64,000 bases of DNA, taken from assembly GCF_028389875.1 (NCBI RefSeq), contig NC_084667.1, forward strand, positions 58,258,570-58,322,569, read 5' to 3'. The first letter of the stretch is position 1, and each line of letters opens with the position of its first letter. This document shows, in pieces, positions 15,401 through 36,007 of this stretch. Source of the stretch: Rhea pennata. Lineage: Eukaryota > Chordata > Aves > Rheiformes > Rheidae. Below the pieces are notes generated by a model. It did no database searches. It was not told the DNA's origin and saw only the letters and a list, made by a program, of their open reading frames with translations. A program made the translations under genes and the position numbers.

Positions 15401-16493
15401 AGTGAAACTTCTGAGGAAGAAATGGAAGAGGAAAAAGTGTCTTAACTGCACTTGCATATAACATTAAAGAATAAATCCTAACCCCCAGTTAGTAGTTCTT
15501 TCATAGCACTGGTAACAAGCTAGATACCCATTGTACTACCGATCCTCTCCTCTCCTTCTCCTTGTTTTCAGCATACAAGGATGTTCAGGCTTAGAATAGC
15601 TAGAGGAAAGGCAGAAAAAGGTTAGGGAAATGGAATAAAATTCTATAGAAATCAAGAAGATGAGTACAAAATACATGGCTGAAGTTACCTGTAAAAAAGA
15701 ATAAGTTGTAGCAATTTAAACTAGTCTAACACCACAAAAGTGAACACAAGAAGGACAGAAAGGTAATAATTCAAAAGTATAGTTTAATGTGAAAGAGGTT
15801 ACCGGACCAAGGAAATAAAGAACAATATAATATGATATAAGAAAAACATAAAATGAAAACTATGGGCCAGGATGGAACTCAAAGATTGGACACATATTGC
15901 TTTATCTAGAGAGCACAGAAAATCATTCATAATTTGGAATTAAAGAGTTGAATGCAAAAATATCAGGAAGAGTTCTGCAAAAATCAAAATGGGATAATAA
16001 TAGAAAACCTAAAGCAGACATTTTGTTGGGAAAATGCCAATGTGCCAAGGAAGAGAAAAATACAGCATTTACATGTATCATAGATACATGTGTGAAGAGA
16101 GCAAAAAAAATTAAAAGGGCAGACAAGAAGCTCAGGTTTACCTGAACACGTTGATGTGGTCATAGCATGTAGACAGTGCATTCAACAAAATATACCAAGC
16201 GTATAGGATGGGATATGAAATGCGTGGAAAAGGATGGTAAGTAAAGGAAATCAAACGAAAAATCACAAAATTTAGGGATTTCTGATCAAGGAGCTGGAGA
16301 AACCAGAAGACAAGCAAGCTGCTACTCCACAGGGACGGGGAGAGATGGAGGACAAGGACCGGGCACGTAGAAAGAGAACAGCCCAGGGCCGCGGCCCGCC
16401 CGGCCAGGCTCGCTGGGCACCGCCGGCTCCCCCGATTCCCCTCAGGAGGGACCTTCTGCCCACAGCCTCCCCCGCGCCCCGCTTACTGTTCAT
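305..16493 (-). CDS. MOK: MOK protein kinase (MAPK/MAK/MRK-overlapping kinase), 5' part of gene; C-terminal exons off the left edge
   Basis: CMGC-family Ser/Thr kinase related to MAK and ICK. Members of this group act at the primary cilium, where MOK is reported to restrain ciliary length. Coding exons, transcript order: 16487-16493, 12039-12153, 10106-10195, 8351-8421, 4601-4679, 4045-4093, 2821-2999, 305-406. Together they give 692 nt, about 230 residues, with every junction in phase. Visible motifs: glycine loop [11 protein letters not shown] (residues 8-18), catalytic lysine in YYACK (K33), HRDVKPEN (126-133), DFG (145-147), the MAPK-like TEY activation motif (159-161) and APE (169-171). 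No catalytic residue is missing. The last exon in the window ends within the C-lobe ([12 protein letters not shown]), so the rest of the kinase fold and the C-terminal tail must lie before base 1. The LGDFGSC and [14 protein letters not shown] blocks separate MOK from MAK/ICK. Family assignment is from remembered human MOK. Confidence 0.95.
1289..1314. repeat. Poly(A) run, 26 bases
   Basis: An uninterrupted A run in a MOK intron, with no LINE or SINE body attached that I can recognise. Confidence 0.9.
2821..2999 (-). CDS. MOK: MOK coding exon 7 (DFG, TEY activation loop, APE)
   Basis: The acceptor is TTTTTGCAG and the donor is ACAAG|GTACAA; length is 179 nt. It encodes [12 protein letters not shown], then the TEY activation segment, RWYRAPE and [12 protein letters not shown] second AG lies 5 nt inside the exon; using it would break the frame, so the first acceptor is the coding choice. 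Confidence 0.95.
3470..3566. repeat. A-rich imperfect tandem repeat with hairpin
   Basis: Repeats of AAATAAAATCTTATAAAA-like units; ATAAAATCTTATAAAAGATT and the bases after it can fold back. Located in a MOK intron. Confidence 0.65.
3902..3923. repeat. (GT)n microsatellite
   Basis: About eleven GT units with one GC interruption, in a MOK intron. Confidence 0.9.
4045..4093 (-). CDS. MOK: MOK coding exon 6 (catalytic loop)
   Basis: This 49-nt exon lies between acceptor GGTACAG and donor AAAG|GTAACT. It encodes [16 protein letters not shown], which contains the catalytic aspartate (HRD) and the magnesium-binding asparagine. Confidence 0.94.
4168..4179. repeat. Poly(G) run, 12 bases
   Basis: A homopolymer of G beside a GC-richer patch in the MOK intron between coding exons 5 and 6. 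It is prone to sequencing error. Confidence 0.8.
4200..4530. other. GC-richer, CTG/CAG-rich intronic patch
   Basis: An island of CTGCAG- and CAGCAG-rich sequence inside otherwise AT-rich MOK intron. Open frames on both strands have no splice or protein support. I do not recognise a repeat family; it may be an old insertion. Confidence 0.35.
4601..4679 (-). CDS. MOK: MOK coding exon 5 (alpha-E helix)
   Basis: It lies between acceptor AATTCTAG and donor CACAG|GTAAG. It encodes [20 protein letters not shown] and on through LDHIHR, the alpha-E helix ahead of the catalytic loop. It is 79 nt long and in phase. It is too short to be seen as a long ORF. Confidence 0.92.
8351..8421 (-). CDS. MOK: MOK coding exon 4 (hinge)
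   Basis: It lies between acceptor TTTCTTCAG and donor AGAG|GTATGT. It encodes [20 protein letters not shown], the hinge leading into the C-lobe. It is 71 nt long, entering at phase 2 and leaving at phase 1. Confidence 0.92.
10106..10195 (-). CDS. MOK: MOK coding exon 3 (alpha-C helix region)
   Basis: It lies between acceptor TTTTAG and donor TTTT|GTAAGT. It encodes [20 protein letters not shown] and on to LHEVVF, the alpha-C glutamate segment of the N-lobe. It is 90 nt long and in phase with both neighbours. Confidence 0.93.
12039..12153 (-). CDS. MOK: MOK coding exon 2 (glycine loop and catalytic lysine)
   Basis: The acceptor is a T-rich tract ending TTTTTAG and the donor is AAAG|GTATGC. 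The exon encodes the ATP-binding loop [11 protein letters not shown] and the lysine of YYACKHMK. It is 115 nt long, entering at phase 1 and leaving at phase 2. Confidence 0.93.
16487..16493 (-). CDS. MOK: MOK coding exon 1 (start codon; 7 nt of coding)
   Basis: The minus strand reads ATGAACA followed at once by a consensus donor (GTAAGC). It joins in phase to the exon at 12153 to give [13 protein letters not shown], matching the expected start of MOK. It sits inside the CpG island, about 100 bp from an X-box-like element. The transcription start is not resolved. Confidence 0.85.
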
Positions 16494-16594
16494 CCTCCGC
16501 TCGCCTGCAGGTCCCTCGAGGCGGGCGAGAAAGCAGCCGAGCCTCTCCCTAGCGCCTCCGGGCCGAGCCCCTCAGCCCGCCATGTTGTGTTCCT

Positions 16595-16608
16595 GTCGCC
16601 CTGGCAAC
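16595..16608. promoter_or_regulatory. RFX X-box-like element in the MOK promoter
   Basis: GTCGCC-CT-GGCAAC matches the X-box pattern GTNRCC-N(0-3)-RGYAAC as an imperfect inverted repeat. It lies about 100 bp upstream of the MOK start codon. RFX factors use such sites to switch on ciliary genes, which fits MOK's ciliary role. Binding is inferred, not shown. Confidence 0.6.
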
Positions 16609-16739
16609 CGCGCAGGCGCAGAGCAAAGGCCCGGGCTCGCGAGGAGGGCAGCGCGCGAGGGCGCGAACCCGCGCCGCCGCCCGAAAGGCCGCCTGCTCAC
16701 TGAGCATGCGCGCTCTCTCCCGCACCTCCCGGCGCCAGC

Positions 16740-16751
16740 TGCGCATGCGCG
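16740..16751. promoter_or_regulatory. NRF1 palindrome in the MOK promoter
   Basis: TGCGCATGCGCG fits the NRF1 consensus YGCGCAYGCGCR. Two weaker relatives lie nearby: GAGCATGCGC at 16702-16711 and CGCGCAGGCGCA at 16609-16620. Clusters of this kind are common in CpG promoters of housekeeping genes. Confidence 0.6.
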
Positions 16752-17049
16752 GGTGCCGCTGCGGGTGTGGGGCTCGCACCGCGGTGGGCGGCCGTTAGTC
16801 GGCGCGGCCGTTGGTGAGGTGCCGTTCTGCTGCCCCGAGCTCGGGGCGGGCCAGCACCAGCAGCAGCGCTGCGGGCGCCGTCTGCGCCCCTTGCTGTACG
16901 GAGCTCGTGCTGGCCTGGCCTGGGAGTGTGGCGACTTGCATTTGTAAGGGTTCGAGCTGATAAAAGCTCCACAGAAACGGAGGCAGGGTCCTCGCTTGCT
17001 TTAGTCGCTTTTGCTAACGCTGCCGGTGCGGGTGGCCGCGTTTCAGGCC

Positions 17050-18420
17050 CGACAGGCCAAGTGTAACGGTCAAGTTTATCTTTGGGGGCCTGCTGCCCTC
17101 TAGTGCTTTCTCTGAGCCACTGCCGCGTTGTCTCTGTGCTACGTTAGTGCACTGGATGCCTTCTCTCCAGTTCCCAGCTTGCAAAAGCAGGCAATGGAGA
17201 GACGAGGATTTGGAGGAGAGTCCGGCTGCGGATCAGGTTGTTTCTGCTCTCCCAGCTGCGGTGAACTTCTGGTCTCCAAAAGAATGCATTTTGGAGAGAG
17301 CTTTCCCCCTCCATCTTCGTAGTGGCCTTTTGCTGAATCAACACGATGGAAATTTTACTGTTGCTCTAAAGCCATTTCACCTTCTGGTTCAAAAACTGAA
17401 GAAGCCTTTTTGCTGACAACTGCTTAAAAGCAGAAAAGGGGATCTTCTCCCAAATCAGCTGGGACAAATACCACTTGAAAGGCACATGCCATCGGTCTGA
17501 ATGACATCACCTCCCCTGAAACATCCACCATTTACCAAACTAAATACCTATACTCGCTGTGCAGTCAGATCCCCCAATGCAGGATTTTTGAATAACGCTG
17601 TAGGAACATTCTTGAAATACAACCTAGAAACAGATTTCTACTGACACCAAAAGAAGGAGCTGTAAATACCAGAGATCTGCAGTTACCCTGAAATCCCAGA
17701 CATACCTCTGTGGAGTTTAAGAAGTGTGTGTGCTCAGAGGTTCATGTGACTGGTGATAAAATAGCACAAAAATAGCACATACTAGAGTTTTCAGTATCTT
17801 GAACTCCTTATGTGGATTTTCCTACAGGCTGTACAAAGTTCTATAGCCCTGCATTTCCTCTTGGTCCTACCATTTCACTTTTATATAACATTTTTAAAAG
17901 TTGCACAGACCTGAAATAGGAAATCGCTTGTTGCAGTTGCTTCTAAAGTGGTTTACAGAACATTATAGTTACTTTATACATTGTATTTTTGATACCTTTA
18001 AAATATTCTGCATGTTACTGTTCTAATTTAACATTAAATTCTAACTTTCTAATATGCTTTCTAATATGTTGCGCCCTGGTGGTTTTTGGTGTCCCCTTTT
18101 GATGGCACATAGGTAATCTCGTGTGATTGGCACTTATTTTTTAAAAATTTGTTCCTCAAGCCTCTTAATATATGTGTGCTATATATAATATTAAAATAAG
18201 CTTTAAAGGTGAGAAGAAAAGTTTAATTTAAAATACATATGTAAAACTCACAGTACTGTGAAAATGGTGAGCTATTTTTCCATGCCAAGCTCTTAACAGT
18301 GTATTGAAGAACTTGAGGATTAAATGTGTTTAATAAATGCCGAGAATAAATATTTTGTTTGATTAAATGAAACTGGAATCACATCCTAGAAACCTTCTGG
18401 GATAATTAATGACATAGAGG
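17050..18420. other. Intergenic, MOK-ZNF839 gap; no supported gene
   Basis: Composition falls from the CpG island back to AT-rich sequence. Short open frames near 17128-17416 show no splice partners, domain or codon signal that I can support. An unrecorded non-coding first exon cannot be excluded. Confidence 0.5.
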
Positions 18421-18685
18421 TGAAGTGAGCGTGTCCTGTGGTTATCCCTACCTCCCGTATGCTGCATTTCGATTAATCTGGCACTGCCAGCTGAGTACTT
18501 TCTCATCTAGTCTAGTTAGCGTAGTTAAATGCGTGTTTCGACTTCTCCATGTCTCCGCGCTGTGCTCTCAGGTGGAGAGGAGATCTCGCGCTTTCTCTCG
18601 GCCTCCGCTGGCAGCTTGTGTTGATGCACTAACAGACTCCGGTCTATGATTCTATAGCTAGAAAGGAAGGCAGTGGCTGTCGGCT

Positions 18686-18759
18686 GGCCGGTTAGCTCAG
18701 TTGGTTAGAGCGTGGTGCTAATAACGCCAAGGTCGCGGGTTCGATCCCCGTACGGGCCA
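18686..18759 (+). tRNA. tRNA-Ile (anticodon AAT)
   Basis: A complete 74-nt tRNA without intron. The D-arm (GCTC/GAGC), anticodon arm (TGGTG/CGCCA) and T-arm (GCGGG/CCCGT) pair fully. The acceptor stem pairs apart from one G-G position that I also recall from vertebrate tRNA-Ile(AAT) genes. Anticodon AAT is at 18720-18722 and would be read as inosine-AU, decoding ATT/ATC/ATA. The A-box (TAGCTCAGTTGG, 18693-18704) and B-box (GGTTCGATCCC, 18738-18748) are canonical. CCA is not encoded, as expected. It lies between the divergent MOK and ZNF839 promoters, an arrangement I recall from human too. The intact fold and adjacent terminator argue against a tRNA-derived SINE. Confidence 0.96.
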
Positions 18760-18771
18760 CGGAAAATCTCA

Positions 18772-18778
18772 TTTTTTT
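18772..18778 (+). terminator. RNA polymerase III terminator of tRNA-Ile
   Basis: A run of seven T residues begins 13 nt past the tRNA 3' end, the normal stop signal for Pol III. Confidence 0.85.
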
Positions 18779-18784
18779 CTTTTC

Positions 18785-19330
18785 TAATTCGTCACAGTTT
18801 TGTTAAATATGTGCATTTCTACATTTAAATATACATATAATGCCGTTGTATAATGATGCAGCAACATGATGAAGTGACACTCAAGAGGACTCATCCTCAG
18901 CAAGTGCAGTATTGAGAATGCACTGATGACCACAGACACTGCTTGAGGGCTCTTGACCTTGGCTGAACTCACACAAAGATGTACTAATATTTCTGTGAAT
19001 GGGGTTTCTATGCCGGCATATATAAAAAACGCTCGAGTCACATGCTGAGCCACATTTTCTTCTCTACAGAATCCAGTTCATGTATGAACCACTCTTGCCT
19101 GATACATGCTTGTCGGTCTTATTCTCTGGGGCCATATAAAACCCCACTGACAAACAATAAGAGGGAGAGTGACGAACAGCAGGCTGCATACCTCGCTTTT
19201 AGCATATGTAGAACGGGGATCAAGCTGAGAGGCTGTTTTTAAGTGTAAAACACTGGCTTCCTAAGTTTGAAACCGTGGATTTTTGCTCTAATTAATGAAA
19301 AACTAGTACTTGAAAGTAGAAAACCAGGCA
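18785..19330. other. Intergenic, between the tRNA and the ZNF839 promoter
   Basis: AT-rich sequence with no supportable gene, repeat or strong motif. CpG density rises from about 19370. Confidence 0.5.
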
Positions 19331-19524
19331 TATATTAATCCCGCTGAGTTGGTTCATGCTGCTCCGCAGACCCGTGGAGTCTGCAGCCGCGGACACGCAC
19401 GGCTGGAAGCAAACGGGGCAAGCGGAGCACTGCACAGCGCAGCTCCACGCCATGAGCGAACTGCCCGCTCTGACGCGCGTCCGAGGCCTTTTGCCCCCGC
19501 GAGGCCGCCGTCGCCGCCGGGCGG

Positions 19525-19550
19525 CCCCGCCCCGCCCCGCCCCGCCCCGC
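19525..19550 (+). repeat. (CCCCG)5 pentamer array, overlapping GC boxes
   Basis: Five tandem CCCCG units form overlapping SP1/KLF GC boxes about 130-150 bp upstream of the ZNF839 ATG. The minus strand carries five GGGG runs with single-base loops, enough for a stable G-quadruplex. Copy number may vary between individuals. Confidence 0.75.
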
Positions 19551-19675
19551 GACGCGCGCGGCCGCGGCCGGCGGCCCCATTGGCTCGCGCGCGGCCGGTG
19601 CCGTGGCCTCGCTGCGCGCCGCGGAGACCTCCCCGAGGGGGCGAATGCGGCTCCCGCCCGCTGACGCCTGCCAAG

Positions 19676-31746
<12,071 letters not shown>

Positions 31747-32114
31747 ATTAGAAAACTGTATATGCTTTCTTCTGGAAAAGACTGACTATATAAAATGTAT
31801 ATTTTTCTAATGTGAATACTGAAATAATTGAAATTTAACTTATTTGTAAACTGTTTCTATGCCCTGTACTTTTTTATAACTTATGTTTATATAAATTTAG
31901 CAGCATTGCAACCAAAAATTCTAGAAATAACATGATTATATTTGCTCTTCTATGTGTTCGGGGTAGGGGAAAATGGAAATCTGTCAACCTTAAAACTGTT
32001 GCACTATTTCCTTTCGTTACATAGTTCCTTTTCTCTTTAGCCATCCAAAATGCAGTAAACTGTACTGCTTTTTGGCAGTGATGTGCTGTGTACTGGCAAG
32101 CTGTGTATGGGTAA

Positions 32115-32120
32115 AATAAA
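32115..32120 (+). promoter_or_regulatory. Poly(A) signal AATAAA of ZNF839
   Basis: Canonical hexamer about 370 nt past the stop, giving a short 3' UTR. Further AATAAA hexamers near 33250 and 33643 could serve longer forms. Confidence 0.6.
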
Positions 32121-33165
32121 AGTTATATTAAAAATACACATTTTCTGTTCCACTGAGATTCCAAAACTCTTTAGCTTTATTATACTTTGTTAAAGCTAAC
32201 TTGAATATTCATTAGCATCCAGGCTTGAAGCGCATAAATCTGCTTGGAAAAAAATGTATAATTTCAAAATACAATCCACACTTGTGTACTTTAGGAATAA
32301 TGTGACAGCCTAACTAACCTCTCTAGTCTTTGCTTAGATAACAATAGACTAAGCATCCACGGAGTTAAAGACAAAAGTAGTTGTTCTATGGCGGTCTATA
32401 ATTGCTACTGAGCTATTGGAAATACATTCAAGCATGCTTGCCTTGAGCTGGTCACTTAAACCACTTCATAATTTGCAGTTAGAAACTGACAGCAGTGTAC
32501 AGATGTGTAAGTAGTGATCTGAATTGCCTTAGTATCATAGCAAATTCTTCTCTCATAACTAGCTTTAGTCCCTGATGTTTTTTTTTCCATTTCTAGTAGA
32601 CTTGTATTATATTTATATATTCTTTAGTCCTTAAATTTCTTTCAGATGATGCATTTTTTATTACTTCTCTGTTTTGCCACACTGCTCTGTACTATTTAGT
32701 TGTATTTTAAAATATTACTCGTTGTGAAACCTATTTCTCTAAGCAGACAGAAAAGTTCCCGTCATTGTTTACTACTCTCCTGTATTTTTCTCTCATCCTT
32801 TCAATGGGATAGTGAAACAGCTTTTGCTGCTTGGATGACAGTATTTTTGTGGACACTTCCTTGTACCTGATACACTTCTCCAGCCTTCTCCCTTGCCCCC
32901 TGGAAGCTTAGCAGATGCAAAAGAACAGTATTAAATTACTACTAGCCTTATTTTTCTCTTGAGCTCCTGTAGACATGAGTGGAAACTGGTAACACACCTG
33001 TGTGTGTTGTCCCATTGCTAAATATGTATGAAGCTATTGAGAGAGTTAGACAAATCAGCTGAAAGTCCCTGTAATATGCAGAAGAACTTCTTAAATCAAA
33101 TATGAACTTTTTTTTTTCCAGGGCCTTGTTACTGTGGAAAAATTGACTCTAAATTGAATCTGAAT

Positions 33166-33182
33166 GAGAGAGAGAGAGAGAG
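33166..33182. repeat. (GA)n microsatellite
   Basis: About eight GA units in the intergenic gap downstream of ZNF839. Confidence 0.85.
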
Positions 33183-33891
33183 CAGAAAACTTAAAGAGGT
33201 GGAACAGTTTCTATAATAGCCCTTTAACTTTTTTTTCCCCAATTGTCCTAAATAAAAGATCGTTGCATTTTTTGCATGGATCTGAAAGATATTGTTATAT
33301 TTTTGTGAGCTGCTGTCATCTTGTTACTTTTTTTTTGGTTTTTTTTGAGGAGGTGGTAATGGACTGAGGCATACCTTATGAAGGGACCATACAAACAAGA
33401 TTTGCTGATCTTTCATAATCTTTGATAACAGTGAACAATTGTTTCCTATTACACTTTTTGTACTGGCTGTCTAGATCTGAGGGCTCCAAATATAAAATGA
33501 ATTTTCTAGAACTACTGTATGACAAAACATCCTCTTCTCTGCAATTATGACTTTGCAGTAATCTTTCATTGGCCTATTGCTGTCAGTGAGCAAGGAGGTT
33601 TGCAAATAAGAGTCCTTGCTGAAGAGCTTATTTCCTCTAAGAAATAAAAGCTACAATTTCCACCTGTGTAGAAAATGAAAATTTGCTTTAAGTCTGCCTC
33701 TCCTATTGATTTGCACATGCTGGGAAATACAACATACCTACTCTCATCTTAAAAGAAGAATCCTGTAAGTGACCCAACCTTCCTTCTTTGCAAAATACTT
33801 TTTAAGTACGCAAGTGTTTCCATAGTGACGAGGTCTGTCTCTACTCAGATAAACTGAGGTGGCTGTTAAACTAGATCGAACTCTTGAAATG

Positions 33892-33937
33892 AAAAACAAA
33901 AAAAAAAAAAAAAAAAAAAAGAAAAAAAAAGAAAAAC
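33892..33937. repeat. A-rich run
   Basis: Nearly pure A, broken by single C and G bases, in the gap between ZNF839 and CINP. No adjacent retroelement was recognised. Confidence 0.85.
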
Positions 33938-35698
33938 TATTTATAACTGTATCTTCTACTTCTTAAGTTAATTTCTTCTTACATACTAGAAATTCAGGGT
34001 AAAAACAACACTATTAAGCGGTCTGAAACAACCTCTTTGTTGAACAGAGGAATACATGCCGAAAACTTTTCCAACGTATCTCTCCTTGCTCTGTTACTGC
34101 AGGCAACTGACATACTCCCCTTACCAAGCTTATCAAAATTCAGCTTCAAACTAGTTAAGTGACCATACATTTCCTATCAGAAACCTGTTCCAGATCTCTG
34201 ACTGCTAATTAGATTTTTTCTAATGTCAAACCACAGCCATTGTGGCCATTTCATAGTGGTGTGCTTTTCATGCACATCTTTTAGTTGAAATGTTTATTTT
34301 TTTTCAGGAAGAATCAAGGGTAAACATCTGTCAGGGCACAGAAGTAAGTCAACAGCACTTGGGAATGCTACATAATTGGCAAAATGGGAGGCTGAAAGTA
34401 ACAGTTTATACAGGAATGGTTCATGTAGGCAGTCAGTAATAGTAAATGGGAGAAATTTGGATTAGTAATCATAAGTAAGATGAAGGGCTAAATTCATTAC
34501 ACATCAGGGATTTAACTGAACTGCTGAAATGCTTAGCTGGGTATTTTTCCAGGTTGTAATACACTTCTCTAAAAAAATGCTACTTTGCAAGAACATCTAA
34601 CAGTTATTAAAGGCTTGGTAACTGTAGCAGTTTCTCCATGCTACCCACCTCTGACAGAGCAGTACACTACACTGATGATTATTACAGTTTTAGGAGAGAA
34701 AGCAAATAAGGGTATTGAATCCCTTTCAACATTTAGTATTTGCGTTTATCTAGCTTCTAAACACATTCTCTACTGTCCTTGTCAAGAAAGACAGAGCCTC
34801 ATACTTGAGCAGCATCAAGAAAAAGAAAAGCAAGAATTTGAGCCAATAAATCTTTTTATGTACATTGCTAACCAAAAGATGGAGGTGACACACCTTTAAA
34901 GGAAAAAATGCTTAACATCAGCAACAGTTATCTGAGGAAAGGCCTACTGAGCTCTGTGATAGGAAGCAAACAATATTGCCCAAGGACATGGCTGAAGCAG
35001 GGCTTTTTTTTTAATTCAATAGAAGCTTTCATGAAACATCTCTGAAAGAAAAAGGTTACAAAGAATTAAAAAAAAAGACCTTTTCATATAATTGTTGTGG
35101 CATAGTAATTTGTACTAAACCTGCTAAATGTATTAGTTTAGACTAGAATCATTCTTCAAGTGTCACAGTGTCATCAAAGCCAGACCAGGATTTACACTAC
35201 TGTCTGTAGGAGCTGCTCAGGAGCACACACCAACCACCGTTAAGGGCATCAAACGACATTCCTATAAGACTGCATGACACTTACAACACTCTTTCAGGCA
35301 ACAAGCTATATAAAATATGAATGCAAAGCAGAGTTGGTGACATACTTAGAATTACTAATTACTGTTAAAAATTGGGAAAAATTACATCTTATCCATTTAC
35401 AACTTAAAAGTAAATGTTTAGGTTTGAACTGCTAGCTGCTGAAAAACAGCTGTGCTGTTCTACCCTCATTAAGATGGATACTGTCCAGCATTTGGTCATG
35501 TCTTCCTCAAAAATCTATATCTTCATCTCAACTGAACACCCTAATCATGAAGCTGCAGAGTCAACCTGTTGGACCCAGAACTTTTCTTGTCACTGCTGTA
35601 CCACAACCAAGCTTTAGATGGATAAAGTAAACTAAAACAGGTTGTCCCATGCAGAAAAAATATCATCTGAAACAAAATAATAAATACAGAAAAATATT

Positions 35699-35704
35699 TT
35701 TAAT
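35699..35704 (-). promoter_or_regulatory. Probable poly(A) signal ATTAAA of CINP
   Basis: ATTAAA on the minus strand, about 100 nt past the CINP stop. No AATAAA is closer, so this common variant is the best candidate and implies a short 3' UTR. Confidence 0.45.
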
Positions 35705-35804
35705 AAGTTTTACAAAAATTTAACATACTTTGTGAGCTTTGCAAACTTGCCATTTCAATTTCATGCAAGTATCTTCAGAAATAAGCCCAGTAGTATTTGC
35801 AGTT

Positions 35805-36007
35805 CTAGCACTGTCTGTGTCCTGTTTCCAACAGCATGGCTTCTAAGAGTAGTTTGCTGCTGTTCTCAATGTAAGGCTGGTATAACCATGATGATAAATA
35901 GACCATCAACAGATCCTGGTCAGCAGAATGAGCAATATCTTGTACAATTGTTTGCTTGAGTTGTAGCTCCTTGTTGTACATTTCAGAGAGCTTCAGAGAG
36001 ACCTCGT
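35805..36007 (-). CDS. CINP: CINP coding exon 5 (terminal; stop codon)
   Basis: 203 nt after acceptor CCATTTTAG, ending in TAG at 35805-35807. It encodes EVSLKLSEMYNKELQLKQTI and ends in LEAMLLETGHRQC, the conserved CINP C-terminus. Confidence 0.95.

Larger units (their letters stand above)
16345..17040. promoter_or_regulatory. CpG-island promoter of MOK
   Basis: A sharp change from AT-rich intron to GC- and CpG-rich sequence covers the MOK start codon and several hundred bases upstream. It contains NRF1-like palindromes, an X-box-like element and a YY1-like GCCATGTTG (16579-16587). There is no TATA box. Long reading frames here on both strands are products of base composition. Whether it also fires rightwards, towards the tRNA and ZNF839, cannot be told. 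Confidence 0.75.
32130..35690. other. Intergenic gap between convergent ZNF839 and CINP 3' ends
   Basis: AT-rich, with scattered poly-A and GA runs. Short open frames are not supported by splice signals or recognisable protein. No RNA gene was seen. It may include alternative 3' UTR of either flanking gene. Confidence 0.5.

Noticed and set aside
16345-16947. 200-codon plus-strand frame across the MOK promoter
   Set aside because: CpG-island composition opens all frames; it has no recognisable domain or splice partner and overlaps the MOK start on the other strand.
18653-18666. CTATGATTCTATAG just upstream of the tRNA, resembling a CR1 3' terminal motif
   Set aside because: Too short, and with no CR1 body beside it; chance AT-rich similarity is enough.
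18686-18759. Possibility that the tRNA is the head of a tRNA-Ile-derived SINE (known in some songbirds)
   Set aside because: It folds fully, ends in a proper Pol III terminator 13 nt downstream, has no SINE tail, and sits at the position I recall for the human gene.
34585-34899. 104-codon plus-strand frame in the ZNF839-CINP gap
   Set aside because: No splice signals, promoter or recognisable protein; length is within chance for AT-rich sequence.
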